From NCBI GenBank assembly GCA_009772895.1, contig WOUP01000004.1, forward strand, positions 158,716 through 222,715: a DNA stretch of 64,000 nt, written 5' to 3'. The notes under the pieces were generated by a model. The model ran no database searches. It saw nothing but the letters and a program-made list of their open reading frames with translations, and had not been told where the DNA came from. This DNA is from Puniceicoccaceae bacterium 5H. Its GTDB lineage: Bacteria > Verrucomicrobiota > Verrucomicrobiia > Opitutales > Oceanipulchritudinaceae. Below are positions 42,958 to 52,586 of this stretch, in pieces (the first letter of the stretch is position 1; each line of letters starts with the position of its first letter). The position numbers and the translations under genes are program-made.

Positions 42958-43233
42958 GGCGTGTTCGTGTTGATGCCCATCCCTAAGAACGATGCGTGCC
43001 ATCCCGCCGTCTGCGTTTGTGCAAGATGCTTTTAGTTAACGATATAAAATTTTAAAAATGCTTTGGAGTGACAACCTTTGGGTGCGATTGACTATACGTT
43101 TTATGTCGGATGGGGGACGTATTATGGCGGCTATAAGCCATGTTTCGACCGTGTTTGACTTTGACAATCGAGGGAACCCGGGAAATGTTCTTGTGTCCGC
43201 CTGCCACTACCGGTGGTCGGGCGCCAATTACTT

Positions 43234-45006
43234 ATGTGTGGAATTTGCGGAGAGATTACCTGGAGAGAACGCGGACCTGATCTGATGGACGTTGCGGCCA
43301 TGGCGCAGACCATGACCCGTCGCGGCCCGGACGGTTCGGGCATGGTCAACCAAGGGCGCGTGGCCTTCGCGCACCGGCGGCTCAAGATCATCGACCTCAG
43401 CGAGGCTTCCCAGCAGCCGATGGTCGACTCGGACCTCGGCCTCTCGATCGTCTACAACGGGGCGATCTACAACTATCCGGAGCTGCGCCGGGAGCTGGAG
43501 CGCAAGGGCTACCGTTTCTTCAGCCACGGCGATACGGAGGTCATCCTCAAGGCCTACCACCACTGGGGCGAAGACTTCGCGCGACACCTCAACGGCATGT
43601 TCGCGTTTGCCATCTATGAGCGCGACACCGGCAAGGTGGTGCTCGGGCGCGACCGCCTCGGCATCAAGCCTTTCTACTATGCGGACACGGATGACGGCGT
43701 GCGCTTCGCCTCTTCGTTGCCGGCCCTGCTGGAGGGCAAGGGCATCGACCGCAGCATCGACCCGGTGGCGCTCAACTACTACATGTCGTTCCACTCGGTG
43801 GTGCCGGCCCCGCGCACGATCCTCAACGGCGTGAAAAAGCTGATGCCGGCGACGCTCATGATCATCGAGCCCGACGGCACCCGTCGCGAGAACCGCTACT
43901 GGGACCTGCAATACGGCCCGCGCAAGGAACACGAGGGTTACGACTTTGAAGACTGGAAGGCCGCGACGCTCGACGTGTTGCGCACCTCCGTAAAGCGACG
44001 CCTGATCGCGGACGTACCGGTCGGCGTGCTGCTCTCCGGTGGTCTGGACTCATCCTTGATCGTCGGCCTGCTGGCCGAGCACAACGATCAGCGCATCGAG
44101 ACCTTCTCCATCGGCTTCGAGACGGTGGGCGAGGAGCGCGGCGACGAGTTTCAGTACTCCGACGTCATCGCCCAACGCTACAACACCAACCATCACAAGC
44201 TGCCGATCGACAGCACCCGGGCGCTCTCCGCGCTGAAGGAGTGCATCGGCAACATGTCCGAGCCGATGGTCAGCCACGACAACGTGGGCTTCTACCTGCT
44301 TTCGCAGGAGGTGGCCAAGTTCGTCAAGGTGGTGCAGAGCGGGCAGGGCGCGGACGAGATTTTTGCCGGCTACCACTGGTATCCGCCCATGATGACGAGC
44401 CAGACGCCGGTGGACGACTATGCGCGCGTGTTTTTCGACCGCGACTTCGCCGAATACTGCGAGACGGTCAACCCGCGCTTCCATCAGCGCGATTTTGCCC
44501 GCGAATACGTGGCCGAGCACTTCGGCAGTGCAGGGGCGGACAGTGCGATCGACCAGGCCATGCGCCTCGATACCGAGGTGATGCTGGTCGAAGACCCGGT
44601 CAAGCGCGTGGACAACAACACCATGGCGGCCTCGCTGGAAGCGCGTGTGCCGTTCCTCGACCACGAAGTGGTGGAATTTGCGGCGTCCATGCCGGCCAAG
44701 TACAAGGTGCCGGAAGGCGGCAAGTATGTGCTGAAGGAGGCGGCCCGGCAGGTGATCCCGAGCGAGGTCATCGACCGCCCCAAAGGCTACTTCCCCGTGC
44801 CGGCGCTCAAATACCTGCGCGGCGAGTTCTTCGACTTCGCCAAGGACGCGTTGCTCAACGATCAGGCGCGCAGTCGCGGGCTCTATCAGGGCGATTACGT
44901 GGAAAAGCTGCTCAAGGACCCTGAGAAGCACATCACGCCGCTGCGCGGTTCCAAGCTCTGGCAGCTCGCGTTGCTCGAGCGCTGGTTGCAGACGCATGGC
45001 ATCTAG
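43234..45006 (+). CDS. N-acetylglutaminylglutamine amidotransferase (asparagine-synthetase type)
   Basis: A 590-residue class II glutamine amidotransferase of the AsnB type. Processing gives the nucleophile Cys2 (MCGICGEITW), with RRGPDGSG in the glutaminase domain. The synthetase domain has the pyrophosphate loop LLSGGLDSSLI and conserved PFLDHEVVEFAASMPAKYK. In the next two genes are a GNAT/ATP-grasp ligase and an M42 peptidase, the gene order of the NAGGN osmolyte cluster, where this enzyme is thought to amidate N-acetylglutaminylglutamine. ATG 43234 is chosen because Cys must follow the start Met. True asparagine synthetase would be the alternative, but the neighbours argue against it. 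Confidence 0.9.
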   Translation: MCGICGEITWRERGPDLMDVAAMAQTMTRRGPDGSGMVNQGRVAFAHRRLKIIDLSEASQQPMVDSDLGLSIVYNGAIYNYPELRRELERKGYRFFSHGDTEVILKAYHHWGEDFARHLNGMFAFAIYERDTGKVVLGRDRLGIKPFYYADTDDGVRFASSLPALLEGKGIDRSIDPVALNYYMSFHSVVPAPRTILNGVKKLMPATLMIIEPDGTRRENRYWDLQYGPRKEHEGYDFEDWKAATLDVLRTSVKRRLIADVPVGVLLSGGLDSSLIVGLLAEHNDQRIETFSIGFETVGEERGDEFQYSDVIAQRYNTNHHKLPIDSTRALSALKECIGNMSEPMVSHDNVGFYLLSQEVAKFVKVVQSGQGADEIFAGYHWYPPMMTSQTPVDDYARVFFDRDFAEYCETVNPRFHQRDFAREYVAEHFGSAGADSAIDQAMRLDTEVMLVEDPVKRVDNNTMAASLEARVPFLDHEVVEFAASMPAKYKVPEGGKYVLKEAARQVIPSEVIDRPKGYFPVPALKYLRGEFFDFAKDALLNDQARSRGLYQGDYVEKLLKDPEKHITPLRGSKLWQLALLERWLQTHGI

Positions 45007-45087
45007 AATGCTCAATTTCTGTTTCATTAGCCGGACCCCGTCTCTACCCGAGGGCGGGGCCTGACCATCTGATCCTGAATCGCACTT

Positions 45088-46782
45088 ATGGACGCTTCCT
45101 CTCCCGGCGTGATACTCCCCTGCGGATGGGGCCGCCTGATTTTCGCGCATACCTTCATCGAGCCCGAGAAGGTGGCCGAGACCCTGCTGAATGAACAGCC
45201 CGGCCAGCGCGACATTGCTTACTACATTGTCGATCCGCACCTGGTGCTGAACCACGCACCGCAGTCGCTTTTCCTCGACCCCTCCAACTCCTACCGCCTG
45301 CAGTTTGCCGACTACGTGCCCTCGACGCGCGAGCGCAGCGGCTTTGTCATCGAGCCGGTGCAGTCGCGCGAAGACGTGGAGGAGGCCAACCGCATCTACG
45401 CGACGCTCAATATGGTCTCGCTGGATGTCGATTACGTGATGCAGCACCGCGACGGCGAGAAACTGCACTACGCCGTGGCCCGCCACGAGGGCAACGGCAG
45501 CATCCTCGGCGTCGTCATGGGGGTGGACCACGTGGCGAACTTCGACGACCTCGAGAATGGTTGCAGCCTGTGGTCGCTCGCGGTGGATCCCCAGGCGGAA
45601 TTCCCCGGCATCGGCGAGTGCCTCGTGCGCTACATCGTGGAGTATTTCCGCGATCGCGGTCGCGCGCAACTCGACCTGTCGGTGATGCACAACAACAGCA
45701 ATGCGATCCGGCTCTACGAGAAGCTCAATTTTCACAAGGTCGCGATCTTCGCGGTCAAGTGCCGCAACCGCATCAACGAGAAGCTCTTCATCGGCTCGCC
45801 GCCCCATCAGGGTTACAACCCGTATGCCACGATCATTATCGATGAGGCGATGCGGCGCGGCATCCACGTGGATCCGCTCGACCCCAAGCGCGGCTACTTC
45901 CGCCTGAGCCTCGGGGGGCGCGTCATCACCTGTCGCGAATCGCTCAGCGAGCTGACCAGCGCGGTCGCGATGAGCCGTTGCGACGACAAGGAAGTCACGC
46001 GCCTGCTATTCGAGCAGCACGATGTCGCGGTGCCGGCCCAGCGCCTCGCGGGCACGCCAGAGGAAAATCGCGCGTTTCTGGAGGAACAGGGCAGTCTGGT
46101 AATCAAGCCGATTCGCGGTGAGCAGGGCAAAGGCGTCTTCGTCGACGTGCGTACGCCGGAGGGCGTGGAGCAGTGCGTGGCCGCCGCCCGCGAGCAGGAC
46201 GAGCGCGTGCTGCTCGAGCAATACGTGGAGGGTGACGACCTGCGTATCATCGTGATCAATTACGAGGTGGTGGCCGCCGCGATCCGCAAGCCGCCGGAGA
46301 TCTGCGGCACCGGCCAGCACACCGTGAAGTCGCTCATCGAGAGCTTGTCGCGCCGTCGTTCGGCCGCCACGGGGGGCGAGAGCCGCATCCCGCAGGACAG
46401 CGAGACGGAGCGCAGCGTGCAGGAAGCAGGCTATGCCATGGACAGCGTGCTGCCGCAGGGCGAGATCCTGCGCGTGCGCAAGACGGCCAACCTGCATACC
46501 GGCGGTACGATTCACGATGTGACCGACGATTTGCATCCAGAGCTGGCGGCCGCGGCCGTGCGGGCCGCCCAGGCGCTCGAGATCCCGGTGGTGGGGCTCG
46601 ACTTCATCGTCAAGAGCGCGAAAGACCCCAACGGCTACATCGCGATCGAAGGCAACGAGCGGCCCGGCCTGGCCAACCACGAGCCGCAACCGACCGCCCA
46701 GAAATTCATCGACCTGCTCTTCCCGCAGACGGTGCAGAGCGGCAACGCGCCCGCCAAGCAGGCGGAGGAGGTGCCGTCGTAA
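45088..46782 (+). CDS. ngg: N-acetylglutaminylglutamine synthetase (GNAT plus ATP-grasp)
   Basis: A 564-residue bifunctional enzyme of the NAGGN pathway. A GNAT acetyltransferase domain (about 90-240; ENGCSLWSLAVDPQAEFPGIGECLVRY, SVMHNNSNAIRLYEKLNFHKV) and a C-terminal ATP-grasp domain (about 290-555; GSLVIKPIRGEQGKGVFV, LLEQYVEGDDLRIIVINYEVVAAAIRKPP, DFIVKSAKDPNGYIAIEGNERPGL) are both clear. It would acetylate glutamine and link it to a second glutamine, giving the precursor amidated by the enzyme of the preceding gene. The product is an osmolyte found in osmotically stressed bacteria. Gap to the preceding gene is 81 bases, containing a GC-rich hairpin-like stretch. Confidence 0.9.
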   Translation: MDASSPGVILPCGWGRLIFAHTFIEPEKVAETLLNEQPGQRDIAYYIVDPHLVLNHAPQSLFLDPSNSYRLQFADYVPSTRERSGFVIEPVQSREDVEEANRIYATLNMVSLDVDYVMQHRDGEKLHYAVARHEGNGSILGVVMGVDHVANFDDLENGCSLWSLAVDPQAEFPGIGECLVRYIVEYFRDRGRAQLDLSVMHNNSNAIRLYEKLNFHKVAIFAVKCRNRINEKLFIGSPPHQGYNPYATIIIDEAMRRGIHVDPLDPKRGYFRLSLGGRVITCRESLSELTSAVAMSRCDDKEVTRLLFEQHDVAVPAQRLAGTPEENRAFLEEQGSLVIKPIRGEQGKGVFVDVRTPEGVEQCVAAAREQDERVLLEQYVEGDDLRIIVINYEVVAAAIRKPPEICGTGQHTVKSLIESLSRRRSAATGGESRIPQDSETERSVQEAGYAMDSVLPQGEILRVRKTANLHTGGTIHDVTDDLHPELAAAAVRAAQALEIPVVGLDFIVKSAKDPNGYIAIEGNERPGLANHEPQPTAQKFIDLLFPQTVQSGNAPAKQAEEVPS

Positions 46783-46914
46783 GACCCGCGTAACCGCCGG
46801 AGGCGGAGCGCACACGCCAGGAAAAGCCTGCCGCCGCGTTGAAGCAGAGTCGGGTGCAAACCCGTTTCATTTTTTACGTGTCATCAGGGCTGCATTCGTG
46901 GTTTGCTTCTGATT

Positions 46915-48162
46915 ATGGCCGTGTCTTTACCACTCGATTACCTCCAGGACATGTTGCTGGAGCTGCTGTCGATCCACAGCCCCACCGGTTATACCGACCC
47001 GGTGGTGCGGCGGGTTTCGGAGGAGCTCGGCAAGATGGGCGTGCGTTATGAATTGACGCGGCGCGGGGCGATCCGGGCGACATTGCCGGGCGAGGTCTAC
47101 AGCCCCGACCGCGCCGTGGTGGTGCACCTCGATACCCTCGGGGCGCAGGTAAAGGAGCTGAAGGAAAACGGCCGGTTGGGCCTGACGCCAGTCGGGACGT
47201 GGTCCGCCCGCTGGGCCGAAGGCGCGCGCGGGAGCATCTTTACCGACTCGAAGCTCTTTCGAGGCAGCATTCTGCCGCTCAAAGCCAGCGGTCACGTCTA
47301 CGACGACGAGGTCGACAAGCAGCCGGTCAACTGGGACAACCTCGAGATGCGGGTCGACGCGCCGCTCTACAACAAGCGCGACCTGCTCGAGGCCGGCTTC
47401 AACGTCGGTGACTTCGTGGGCATCGACAGCCAGGCCGAGCTGTTGCCCAACGGCTACATCAATGCGCGTCACCTGGACGACAAGGCGGGTGTGGCCACAA
47501 TGCTGGCCGTCATCAAGTTCCTCAAGGAGAGCAAGATGAAGCTGCCGGTGGATTGTCACGTGCTCTTCACCATCAGTGAAGAGGTGGGCATCGGTGCTTC
47601 GGCCGGCCTGCACGGCGACGTGGCCGAGATGGTGACGATCGACAACGGCACGATGGCGCCCGGCCAGAACACGATCGAGCGTGGGGTGACGGTCGTCATG
47701 GCGGACAGCTCCGGCCCGTTCGACTATCACCTGACGCACTTCCTGCTGCACTTGTGCCGCGATCACGGTATTACGCATGCGCGGGACATCTTCCGCTACT
47801 ACCGTTGCGACAGCGCCTCGGCCATCGAGTCGGGCAACGACATCCGCACCTCGCTGATCACTTTCGGCCTGGATGCCTCGCACGGTTACGAGCGCACCCA
47901 TCTGGATTCGCTCAACTCGGTCGGCCAGTTGCTGGTCTCCTACATGACGAGCCATCCGATCTTCAAGCGCACCAAGAGCGCGCACATCTCGCTGCAGGAC
48001 TTCCCGGAAACCCGCAAGGTGCCCGTGGCGACCCGCGCGGCGGACGAACCCGACAATGTGGCGCAGCTGCCGCTCGACGAAGCCAAGACCGACCGCGGCG
48101 AACGCCCGCGCGACGATTCCAAGAAGGTGATGCCGAACGCGTCGAAGGAAGACACGCCGTAG
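46915..48162 (+). CDS. M42 family peptidase of the NAGGN system
   Basis: A 415-residue metal-dependent aminopeptidase-like protein. Metal-binding positions fit the M42 pattern: H in VVVHLDTLGA, D in RHLDDKAGVATM, E-E in TISEEVGIGAS, and H in SHGYERTHLDS. The gene directly follows the NAGGN amidotransferase and synthetase genes, and this M42 subgroup is a regular member of that cluster; it may turn over or process the osmolyte, although the reaction is not shown. ATG 46915 is the first ATG of the conserved frame; a TTG lies 12 bases upstream. The C-terminal tail (SLQDFPETRKVPVATRAA onward) is low-complexity and charged. Confidence 0.88.
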   Translation: MAVSLPLDYLQDMLLELLSIHSPTGYTDPVVRRVSEELGKMGVRYELTRRGAIRATLPGEVYSPDRAVVVHLDTLGAQVKELKENGRLGLTPVGTWSARWAEGARGSIFTDSKLFRGSILPLKASGHVYDDEVDKQPVNWDNLEMRVDAPLYNKRDLLEAGFNVGDFVGIDSQAELLPNGYINARHLDDKAGVATMLAVIKFLKESKMKLPVDCHVLFTISEEVGIGASAGLHGDVAEMVTIDNGTMAPGQNTIERGVTVVMADSSGPFDYHLTHFLLHLCRDHGITHARDIFRYYRCDSASAIESGNDIRTSLITFGLDASHGYERTHLDSLNSVGQLLVSYMTSHPIFKRTKSAHISLQDFPETRKVPVATRAADEPDNVAQLPLDEAKTDRGERPRDDSKKVMPNASKEDTP

Positions 48163-48168
48163 GGCGCT

Positions 48169-48627
48169 CTATTCGATGCTGATGTGCAGCTCGACGGTAT
48201 CGTCGGGCAAGTATTGCTCGAAGTCGGTCGCAAAGCGGCGCCGATGGGGGCAGTCGGGCTGGGAGAAATATTCCCAGGCTGCCCGCCAGGCGGCGATCGA
48301 GGCCTCATTCTTAGGCCCCCGTTGGGCAAAGACGAGGTAGCGTCCCGGCTCCAGGCAGACGGTGGCTTCGTGATCGCAAGCGCTGACGTTGTCCATCCCT
48401 GCCAGGACGGTGTAAGCGCCCTCCTGGCCGCTTTCGAACTCGTGGTAAACGCCGTAGATGCGTTCGCCGCCTCGCGCAATTTGCGAGGGAAAGTCGGACG
48501 TCAGGTAACGACTCCAAAGCTGTCCGATAGGGGAGAAGTCGGAGAGGTCGTTTTGGTGGTGAGTGGTGCGCACGGAGCGTCCCACCACGGTCGGAGGTGC
48601 GGAAAGCGAGACAAGCGTGGGCTGCAT
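48169..48627 (-). CDS. GyrI-like small-molecule-binding domain protein
   Basis: A 152-residue protein with the features of GyrI/effector-binding domains: two similar halves with a tyrosine-rich beginning (IYGVYHEFESGQEGAYTVLAGM), the central loop ATVCLEPGRYLVFAQRGP and the strand ending EQYLPDDTVELHISIE. Such proteins bind hydrophobic or cationic small molecules and occur free or fused to AraC regulators; this is the free form. ATG 48627 precedes the conserved sequence; the open frame further upstream is not similar. The gene is convergent with the M42 gene, 6 bases apart. Confidence 0.8.
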   Translation of the reverse strand: MQPTLVSLSAPPTVVGRSVRTTHHQNDLSDFSPIGQLWSRYLTSDFPSQIARGGERIYGVYHEFESGQEGAYTVLAGMDNVSACDHEATVCLEPGRYLVFAQRGPKNEASIAAWRAAWEYFSQPDCPHRRRFATDFEQYLPDDTVELHISIE

Positions 48628-48971
48628 AGCGAGAAGGCGACGGGATTTTAGAACAGAAGCTGGCCTGGACGCAATGTCCGTTCGTGCGGCGACTCCGCAG
48701 GTTGCCGGGGAGGAGCAGGGGACCGCTCCCTTCTGGAGCGGTCCGGGCAAGCGAGGCAGGAGGACCGGAGTTTCGGCCGGAGCGACTGGTAGCGCTTCTG
48801 CAGCGGAGCTGGGCAGTACAGCACGATCGGAATTCGTGGCTATGATATAGTGCGATAGCCAAAAGGCAAGGTATTTCAGCAGCCGGCAGTGAGGGCTGAG
48901 GGCTGCAAAAGGCTCCCGATTCGCGGCAAATCGGCATTGCGGTCGAGGGCGGAATCTGCTGACTGGGGGCT
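48628..48971. other. Divergent non-coding region before purM, with a long perfect hairpin
   Basis: No gene is evident. It contains a perfect 10-bp stem, GGACCGCTCC (48720-48729) with GGAGCGGTCC (48735-48744), loop 5 bases, not followed by a T tract. Nearer purM is GGCTAT (48838-48843) pairing with ATAGCC (48855-48860); it overlaps a TATGAT -10-like hexamer (48841-48846). The promoters for purM and the GyrI-like gene should both be here. Confidence 0.45.
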
Positions 48972-50060
48972 ATGTCGGAACAAGCCTCCAAAGCCTACGC
49001 CAAAGCCGGGGTGGACATCGCCCTGGCCGATCGCCTGCTCGACCGCGTCAAGCCTGCCCTCAAGCGCGCCACTCGTCCGGAGGCGCTGGGCGCCATCGGT
49101 GGTTTCGGCGGCCTGTTCGACATCTCCAGCCTGGCCCAGCGGTTCAAGCATCCGGTGCTCGTCAGCAGCACAGACAGCGTGGGCACGAAGGTGAAAGCGG
49201 CTACGTTGGCGCGTAAATACCGCGGCCTCGGCCACGACATCGTCAACCACTGCTCCAACGACGTCGCCGTGTGCGGCGCGGAGCCGCTGTTCTTTCTCGA
49301 CTACTACGCCACGGGCAAGCTGGAAGAGTATGCCTACGTGGAACTGCTCGAGGGCCTCTCCGAAGCCTGTGTGGCGGGCAATGTGGCCTTGGTGGGCGGT
49401 GAGACGGCCGAGCTGCCCGGCGTGTATATCGACGAGGAATTCGACCTCGTAGGGGCCATCGTCGGCGTGGTGGAGAAGTCCAAGCTCCTGACTGGCGATG
49501 CGGTGCGCCCGGGCGATCAACTGATCGGCCTGGCCTCGACGGGCCTGCACACCAATGGTTTTTCGCTCGCCCGCAAGATCTGCTTCCAAGAGCAGAACTG
49601 GCAGGCAGACACGCCGCTGCCGGACTATGAAGACCTTACGGTGGGCGATGCCCTGTTGGCGCCACACCGTAACTACGCGCCCTTCCTGCAGTCAGCACTC
49701 GCGCTCTTCAACAAGGCCGAGCGGGCCGACATCCGCGAGGGCAATGCGATCTTTTCGGTCGCCCACATCACGGGGGGCGGCTTTACCGGCAATATCCCTC
49801 GCGTGCTGACGGACAAGGTCGACGCGGTGGTGCGCACGAGCGCGTGGGAGCCGCTCCCGATCTTCCAGACCCTGGCGAAATACGGCGAGGTCAGCTACGA
49901 AGAGCTGCACGAAGTCTTCAACATGGGCATCGGCCTGGTGATGGCGGTGGCGCCGGAAGCGGTGGAGCAGATCACGGCCAGTGCCGAAGAGTCCGGCCAC
50001 CGCGCCTACCACATCGGCGAGATCGTGGCGGGCCAGGGTGAGGTGCAGCTGCAACAGTAG
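48972..50060 (+). CDS. purM: Phosphoribosylformylglycinamidine cyclo-ligase
   Basis: A 362-residue enzyme of purine synthesis that closes the imidazole ring to give AIR from FGAM and ATP. The PurM signature stretch KVKAATLARKYRGLGHDIVNHCSNDVAVCGAEPLFFLDYYATGKL is complete, as are the Gly-rich GGETAELPG, GDQLIGLASTGLHTNGFSLAR and GGGFTGNIPRVL segments, and the late FNMGIGLVMAV. The length is normal. The gene is not in a visible pur operon; it is convergent with a chemoreceptor gene 31 bases downstream. ATG 48972 is followed by the usual YAKAGVDIALADRL. Confidence 0.97.
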   Translation: MSEQASKAYAKAGVDIALADRLLDRVKPALKRATRPEALGAIGGFGGLFDISSLAQRFKHPVLVSSTDSVGTKVKAATLARKYRGLGHDIVNHCSNDVAVCGAEPLFFLDYYATGKLEEYAYVELLEGLSEACVAGNVALVGGETAELPGVYIDEEFDLVGAIVGVVEKSKLLTGDAVRPGDQLIGLASTGLHTNGFSLARKICFQEQNWQADTPLPDYEDLTVGDALLAPHRNYAPFLQSALALFNKAERADIREGNAIFSVAHITGGGFTGNIPRVLTDKVDAVVRTSAWEPLPIFQTLAKYGEVSYEELHEVFNMGIGLVMAVAPEAVEQITASAEESGHRAYHIGEIVAGQGEVQLQQ

Positions 50061-50090
50061 GCGCGCCTCACCTCCGCTGATACCGTCGGT

Positions 50091-51662
50091 TTAGGCCGTC
50101 AGCAACAGTTCTTCTTTCCGCTTGGTCTTGGCAGGTTGCGGGGGGCGTTGCGGTGCCTGCGGCGGCTTGGCGCCGGCCTGGACAAAGGAAATCCTGCGGG
50201 TGGGGCCGACGACGGTCCCCTGTTGACGACCGCTGAGCACCATCAGGCTCTGGACGAGTTTCTTGAGGCTTTCGGATTGCTGGTTCAGCTCCTCCGAGGC
50301 TGCGGCGGTCTCTTCTGCCATGGCGGCGTTGGTCTGTACCACCTGGTCGAGTTGCGACACGCCTTGATTGATCTGTTGCACGCCCTGGCTCTGCTCGCTC
50401 GATGCCGTGGCGATGTCCCGGATGCGGGAGGTCACTTCGCTGGAGGCGTCGAGGATGGATTGGAAATTGTCGCTCAGACGCAGGCTGATCTGGAGGCCGA
50501 GGTCGGCCTGCTCCACGGATCCCTCCAGCTGGGCGGCGGTCTCACGGGCGGCCTTGGCGCTGCGCTGTGCGAGGTTGCGCACCTCTTCCGCCACGACGGC
50601 AAAGCCCGACCCGGCATCACCGGCACGTGCGGCCTCGATGGAGGCGTTCAGGGCGAGAATGTTGGTCTGAAAGGCGATTTCGTCCACCGTCTTTGTAATC
50701 TGGGAGACGCGGGCGGCAGCTTCCCGAATGCTGTCCATGGCGGCTTTCATTTCGCCTGCAGTCTGGCTGCCTTCCTGCGCCGCGTCTTCGGTCCGGCGGG
50801 CGTAGGGCATGGCATCGCCAGCGGAGGTGGCGTTGCGCGCAGTGGTGGACGAGATTTCTTCGAGCGACGCGCTGGCCTCTTCGAGGGAGGAGGCTTGTTC
50901 GGTCGCACCATCGGCGAGGGTCTGCACGGCGGAAGAAATCTGGCCGGTCGCGACGTTGATCTGCAGGGTGCCGGCGTCGATGGTCTCGGCGAGGCCGGCG
51001 AGGGTGTTGCTCGTTTGCCGGATGATCCACAGCAGCCAGGCGAGCCCGATGACGATGGCGCTACCGATCCCGACCGTGGCCAGGACCTCGGAGCGCGCGG
51101 CCATGGTGTCGAAACGTGCGGTGCAGTTGGCCAGGTGCTGATTTTCGTAGTGGCGCAAATCGTCGACCAGCGTCCGGATCTCGTCGAGATTGGCCTTGCT
51201 CTGGGCCTTTTTGAGATCCTCGGTCAGGACCTCCATCGACAGCGTCCCGGCCGTCACGGCCTGGCGATGGACGATTTCGGGTTGCAGGTCGTGCTGATCC
51301 CAGTCGAGGGCCAGTGCTTCGATCCGTTCGACCTTCGCGAGAAACGCCGGCTTGCCCTGCAGCAGTGCCTTGCTCTCCTGGAGCAAGGGCGCGAGCTCGG
51401 GACTCGCCTGACGGTAGGGGGCGAGAAACGCCTCGTCTCCGGTAATGATGTAGCCGCGCACGCCCGTCTGCATGTCCGCCAACTTCAGGCGCAGTTCGTC
51501 GATGTGCTCGATCACGTCGGTGGAATGCGAGACATCATGCTCGAGTTCGAGCATACGATCCACATTGTGATAAAGCACGATCGCGCAGCCAGCGATCACG
51601 GTAAAAGATACCGCTGTGGCCGTGAGGATCTTGGCGCGAAGAGACTTGAGACGTAACCGCAT
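50091..51662 (-). CDS. Methyl-accepting chemotaxis protein with CHASE3-type sensor
   Basis: A 523-residue chemoreceptor. TM1 ([20 protein letters not shown]) leads to a periplasmic all-alpha domain with the CHASE3 hallmark [22 protein letters not shown]2 follows ([20 protein letters not shown]), then a signalling domain with tip region [23 protein letters not shown] and a helix ending in a Pro/Gln/Lys-rich tail. The signalling domain differs from those of the two MCPs at 1-2527, so it is a separate lineage. ATG 51662 precedes TM1 closely; the frame is open to 51680. It is convergent with purM. Confidence 0.93.
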   Translation of the reverse strand: MRLRLKSLRAKILTATAVSFTVIAGCAIVLYHNVDRMLELEHDVSHSTDVIEHIDELRLKLADMQTGVRGYIITGDEAFLAPYRQASPELAPLLQESKALLQGKPAFLAKVERIEALALDWDQHDLQPEIVHRQAVTAGTLSMEVLTEDLKKAQSKANLDEIRTLVDDLRHYENQHLANCTARFDTMAARSEVLATVGIGSAIVIGLAWLLWIIRQTSNTLAGLAETIDAGTLQINVATGQISSAVQTLADGATEQASSLEEASASLEEISSTTARNATSAGDAMPYARRTEDAAQEGSQTAGEMKAAMDSIREAAARVSQITKTVDEIAFQTNILALNASIEAARAGDAGSGFAVVAEEVRNLAQRSAKAARETAAQLEGSVEQADLGLQISLRLSDNFQSILDASSEVTSRIRDIATASSEQSQGVQQINQGVSQLDQVVQTNAAMAEETAAASEELNQQSESLKKLVQSLMVLSGRQQGTVVGPTRRISFVQAGAKPPQAPQRPPQPAKTKRKEELLLTA

Positions 51663-51792
51663 AATGGGGAGGACGAACACGAGTTTGCTATTAGTTTCGG
51701 TTCGTTTTGCTGCGGCTTTATCTAATCATGGATGCTTAAATTGTAAAAGTTAGGAAAAAGCGTATTTGCGCGCCGGAGATCGTCGTAGGCTT

Positions 51793-52431
51793 CTAGAAAG
51801 AATCCCCGAGCAGGCCGCTGGATTGCAGACCGTTGAAGACGAACTGCACGGCCATGGCGGCGAGGATCAGGCCCATCAGGCGCCGACTGACCCGCAGGAG
51901 CAGGGGGTTGAGCCACCGGACCCCATGCGAGGAGAGCCGCAGAACGAGAAACGTCACGCACATGACCAGCACGACGGAGACGTAGAGGATCGTCATGTGC
52001 AGCCACGTCGTCGCCTGGCTCTGCAGCAGCACCGCGGTGGAGATGCCCCCGGGGCCGGCCAGCAGCGGGACGGCGAGCGGCGTCACTGCGATATCGTCGC
52101 GCCGGGCCGCGTAGGCGCTTTCCTCCGGTGTGATCTGGCGGCGCGACTCCTCGGCCTTGAGCATGTCGAGCGCGATGAGGAAGAGCAGCACCCCGCCCGC
52201 GACCTGAAAGGCCGGAATGGTGATGCCCATCGCGCGGAAGATCACCTCACCCAAAACTGCGAAGGCCAGCAGCACGCACCCCGCCACGATACAGGCCACC
52301 CGCGCCATGTAGACGCGCTCGTGCGGCGTATTGTCGGGCGTGATGGCCAGAAACAAGGGGACAGCCGAGATGGGCCCGCTGATGACAAACAGCGAAACCG
52401 GGGCCAGAAGGAGAAATTCCAGGGCCGTCAT
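51793..52431 (-). CDS. MarC family membrane protein
   Basis: A 212-residue membrane protein with six hydrophobic segments. The MarC/YhgN-type start FLLLAPVSLFVISGPISAVPLFLAITPDN and the later PLAVPLLAGPGGISTAVLLQSQ match the family well. MarC proteins were once linked to multiple antibiotic resistance, but no transport activity is established. It stands alone on the minus strand, divergent from the HNH endonuclease gene with 155 bases between them. ATG 52431 is the only sensible start. Confidence 0.92.
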   Translation of the reverse strand: MTALEFLLLAPVSLFVISGPISAVPLFLAITPDNTPHERVYMARVACIVAGCVLLAFAVLGEVIFRAMGITIPAFQVAGGVLLFLIALDMLKAEESRRQITPEESAYAARRDDIAVTPLAVPLLAGPGGISTAVLLQSQATTWLHMTILYVSVVLVMCVTFLVLRLSSHGVRWLNPLLLRVSRRLMGLILAAMAVQFVFNGLQSSGLLGDSF

Positions 52432-52544
52432 ATCGAGGGCACCCTATGCAGTAACGATGAGGATTTCCAGCCTAGGTTGTTCAAACGTTGTGCGGAGGGC
52501 AGGTGACGGCATTGTGAATTGACCTTGACAAGGGCGCTTGCGAG

Positions 52545-52572
52545 TTGACAGCCGCCCGCATCCGTAGATTAT
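52545..52572 (+). promoter_or_regulatory. Sigma-70-type promoter of the HNH gene
   Basis: TTGACA (52545-52550) and GATTAT (52567-52572) are separated by 16 bases, giving a plausible -35/-10 pair ending 14 bases before the ATG at 52587. A second TTGACA is at 52524-52529. Confidence 0.5.
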
Positions 52573-52586
52573 GCTTATTTTCGTAG

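Noticed and set aside
44050..45867. 605-codon minus-strand frame opposite the NAGGN genes
   Set aside because: Antisense of two clear enzymes; crosses the gene boundary.
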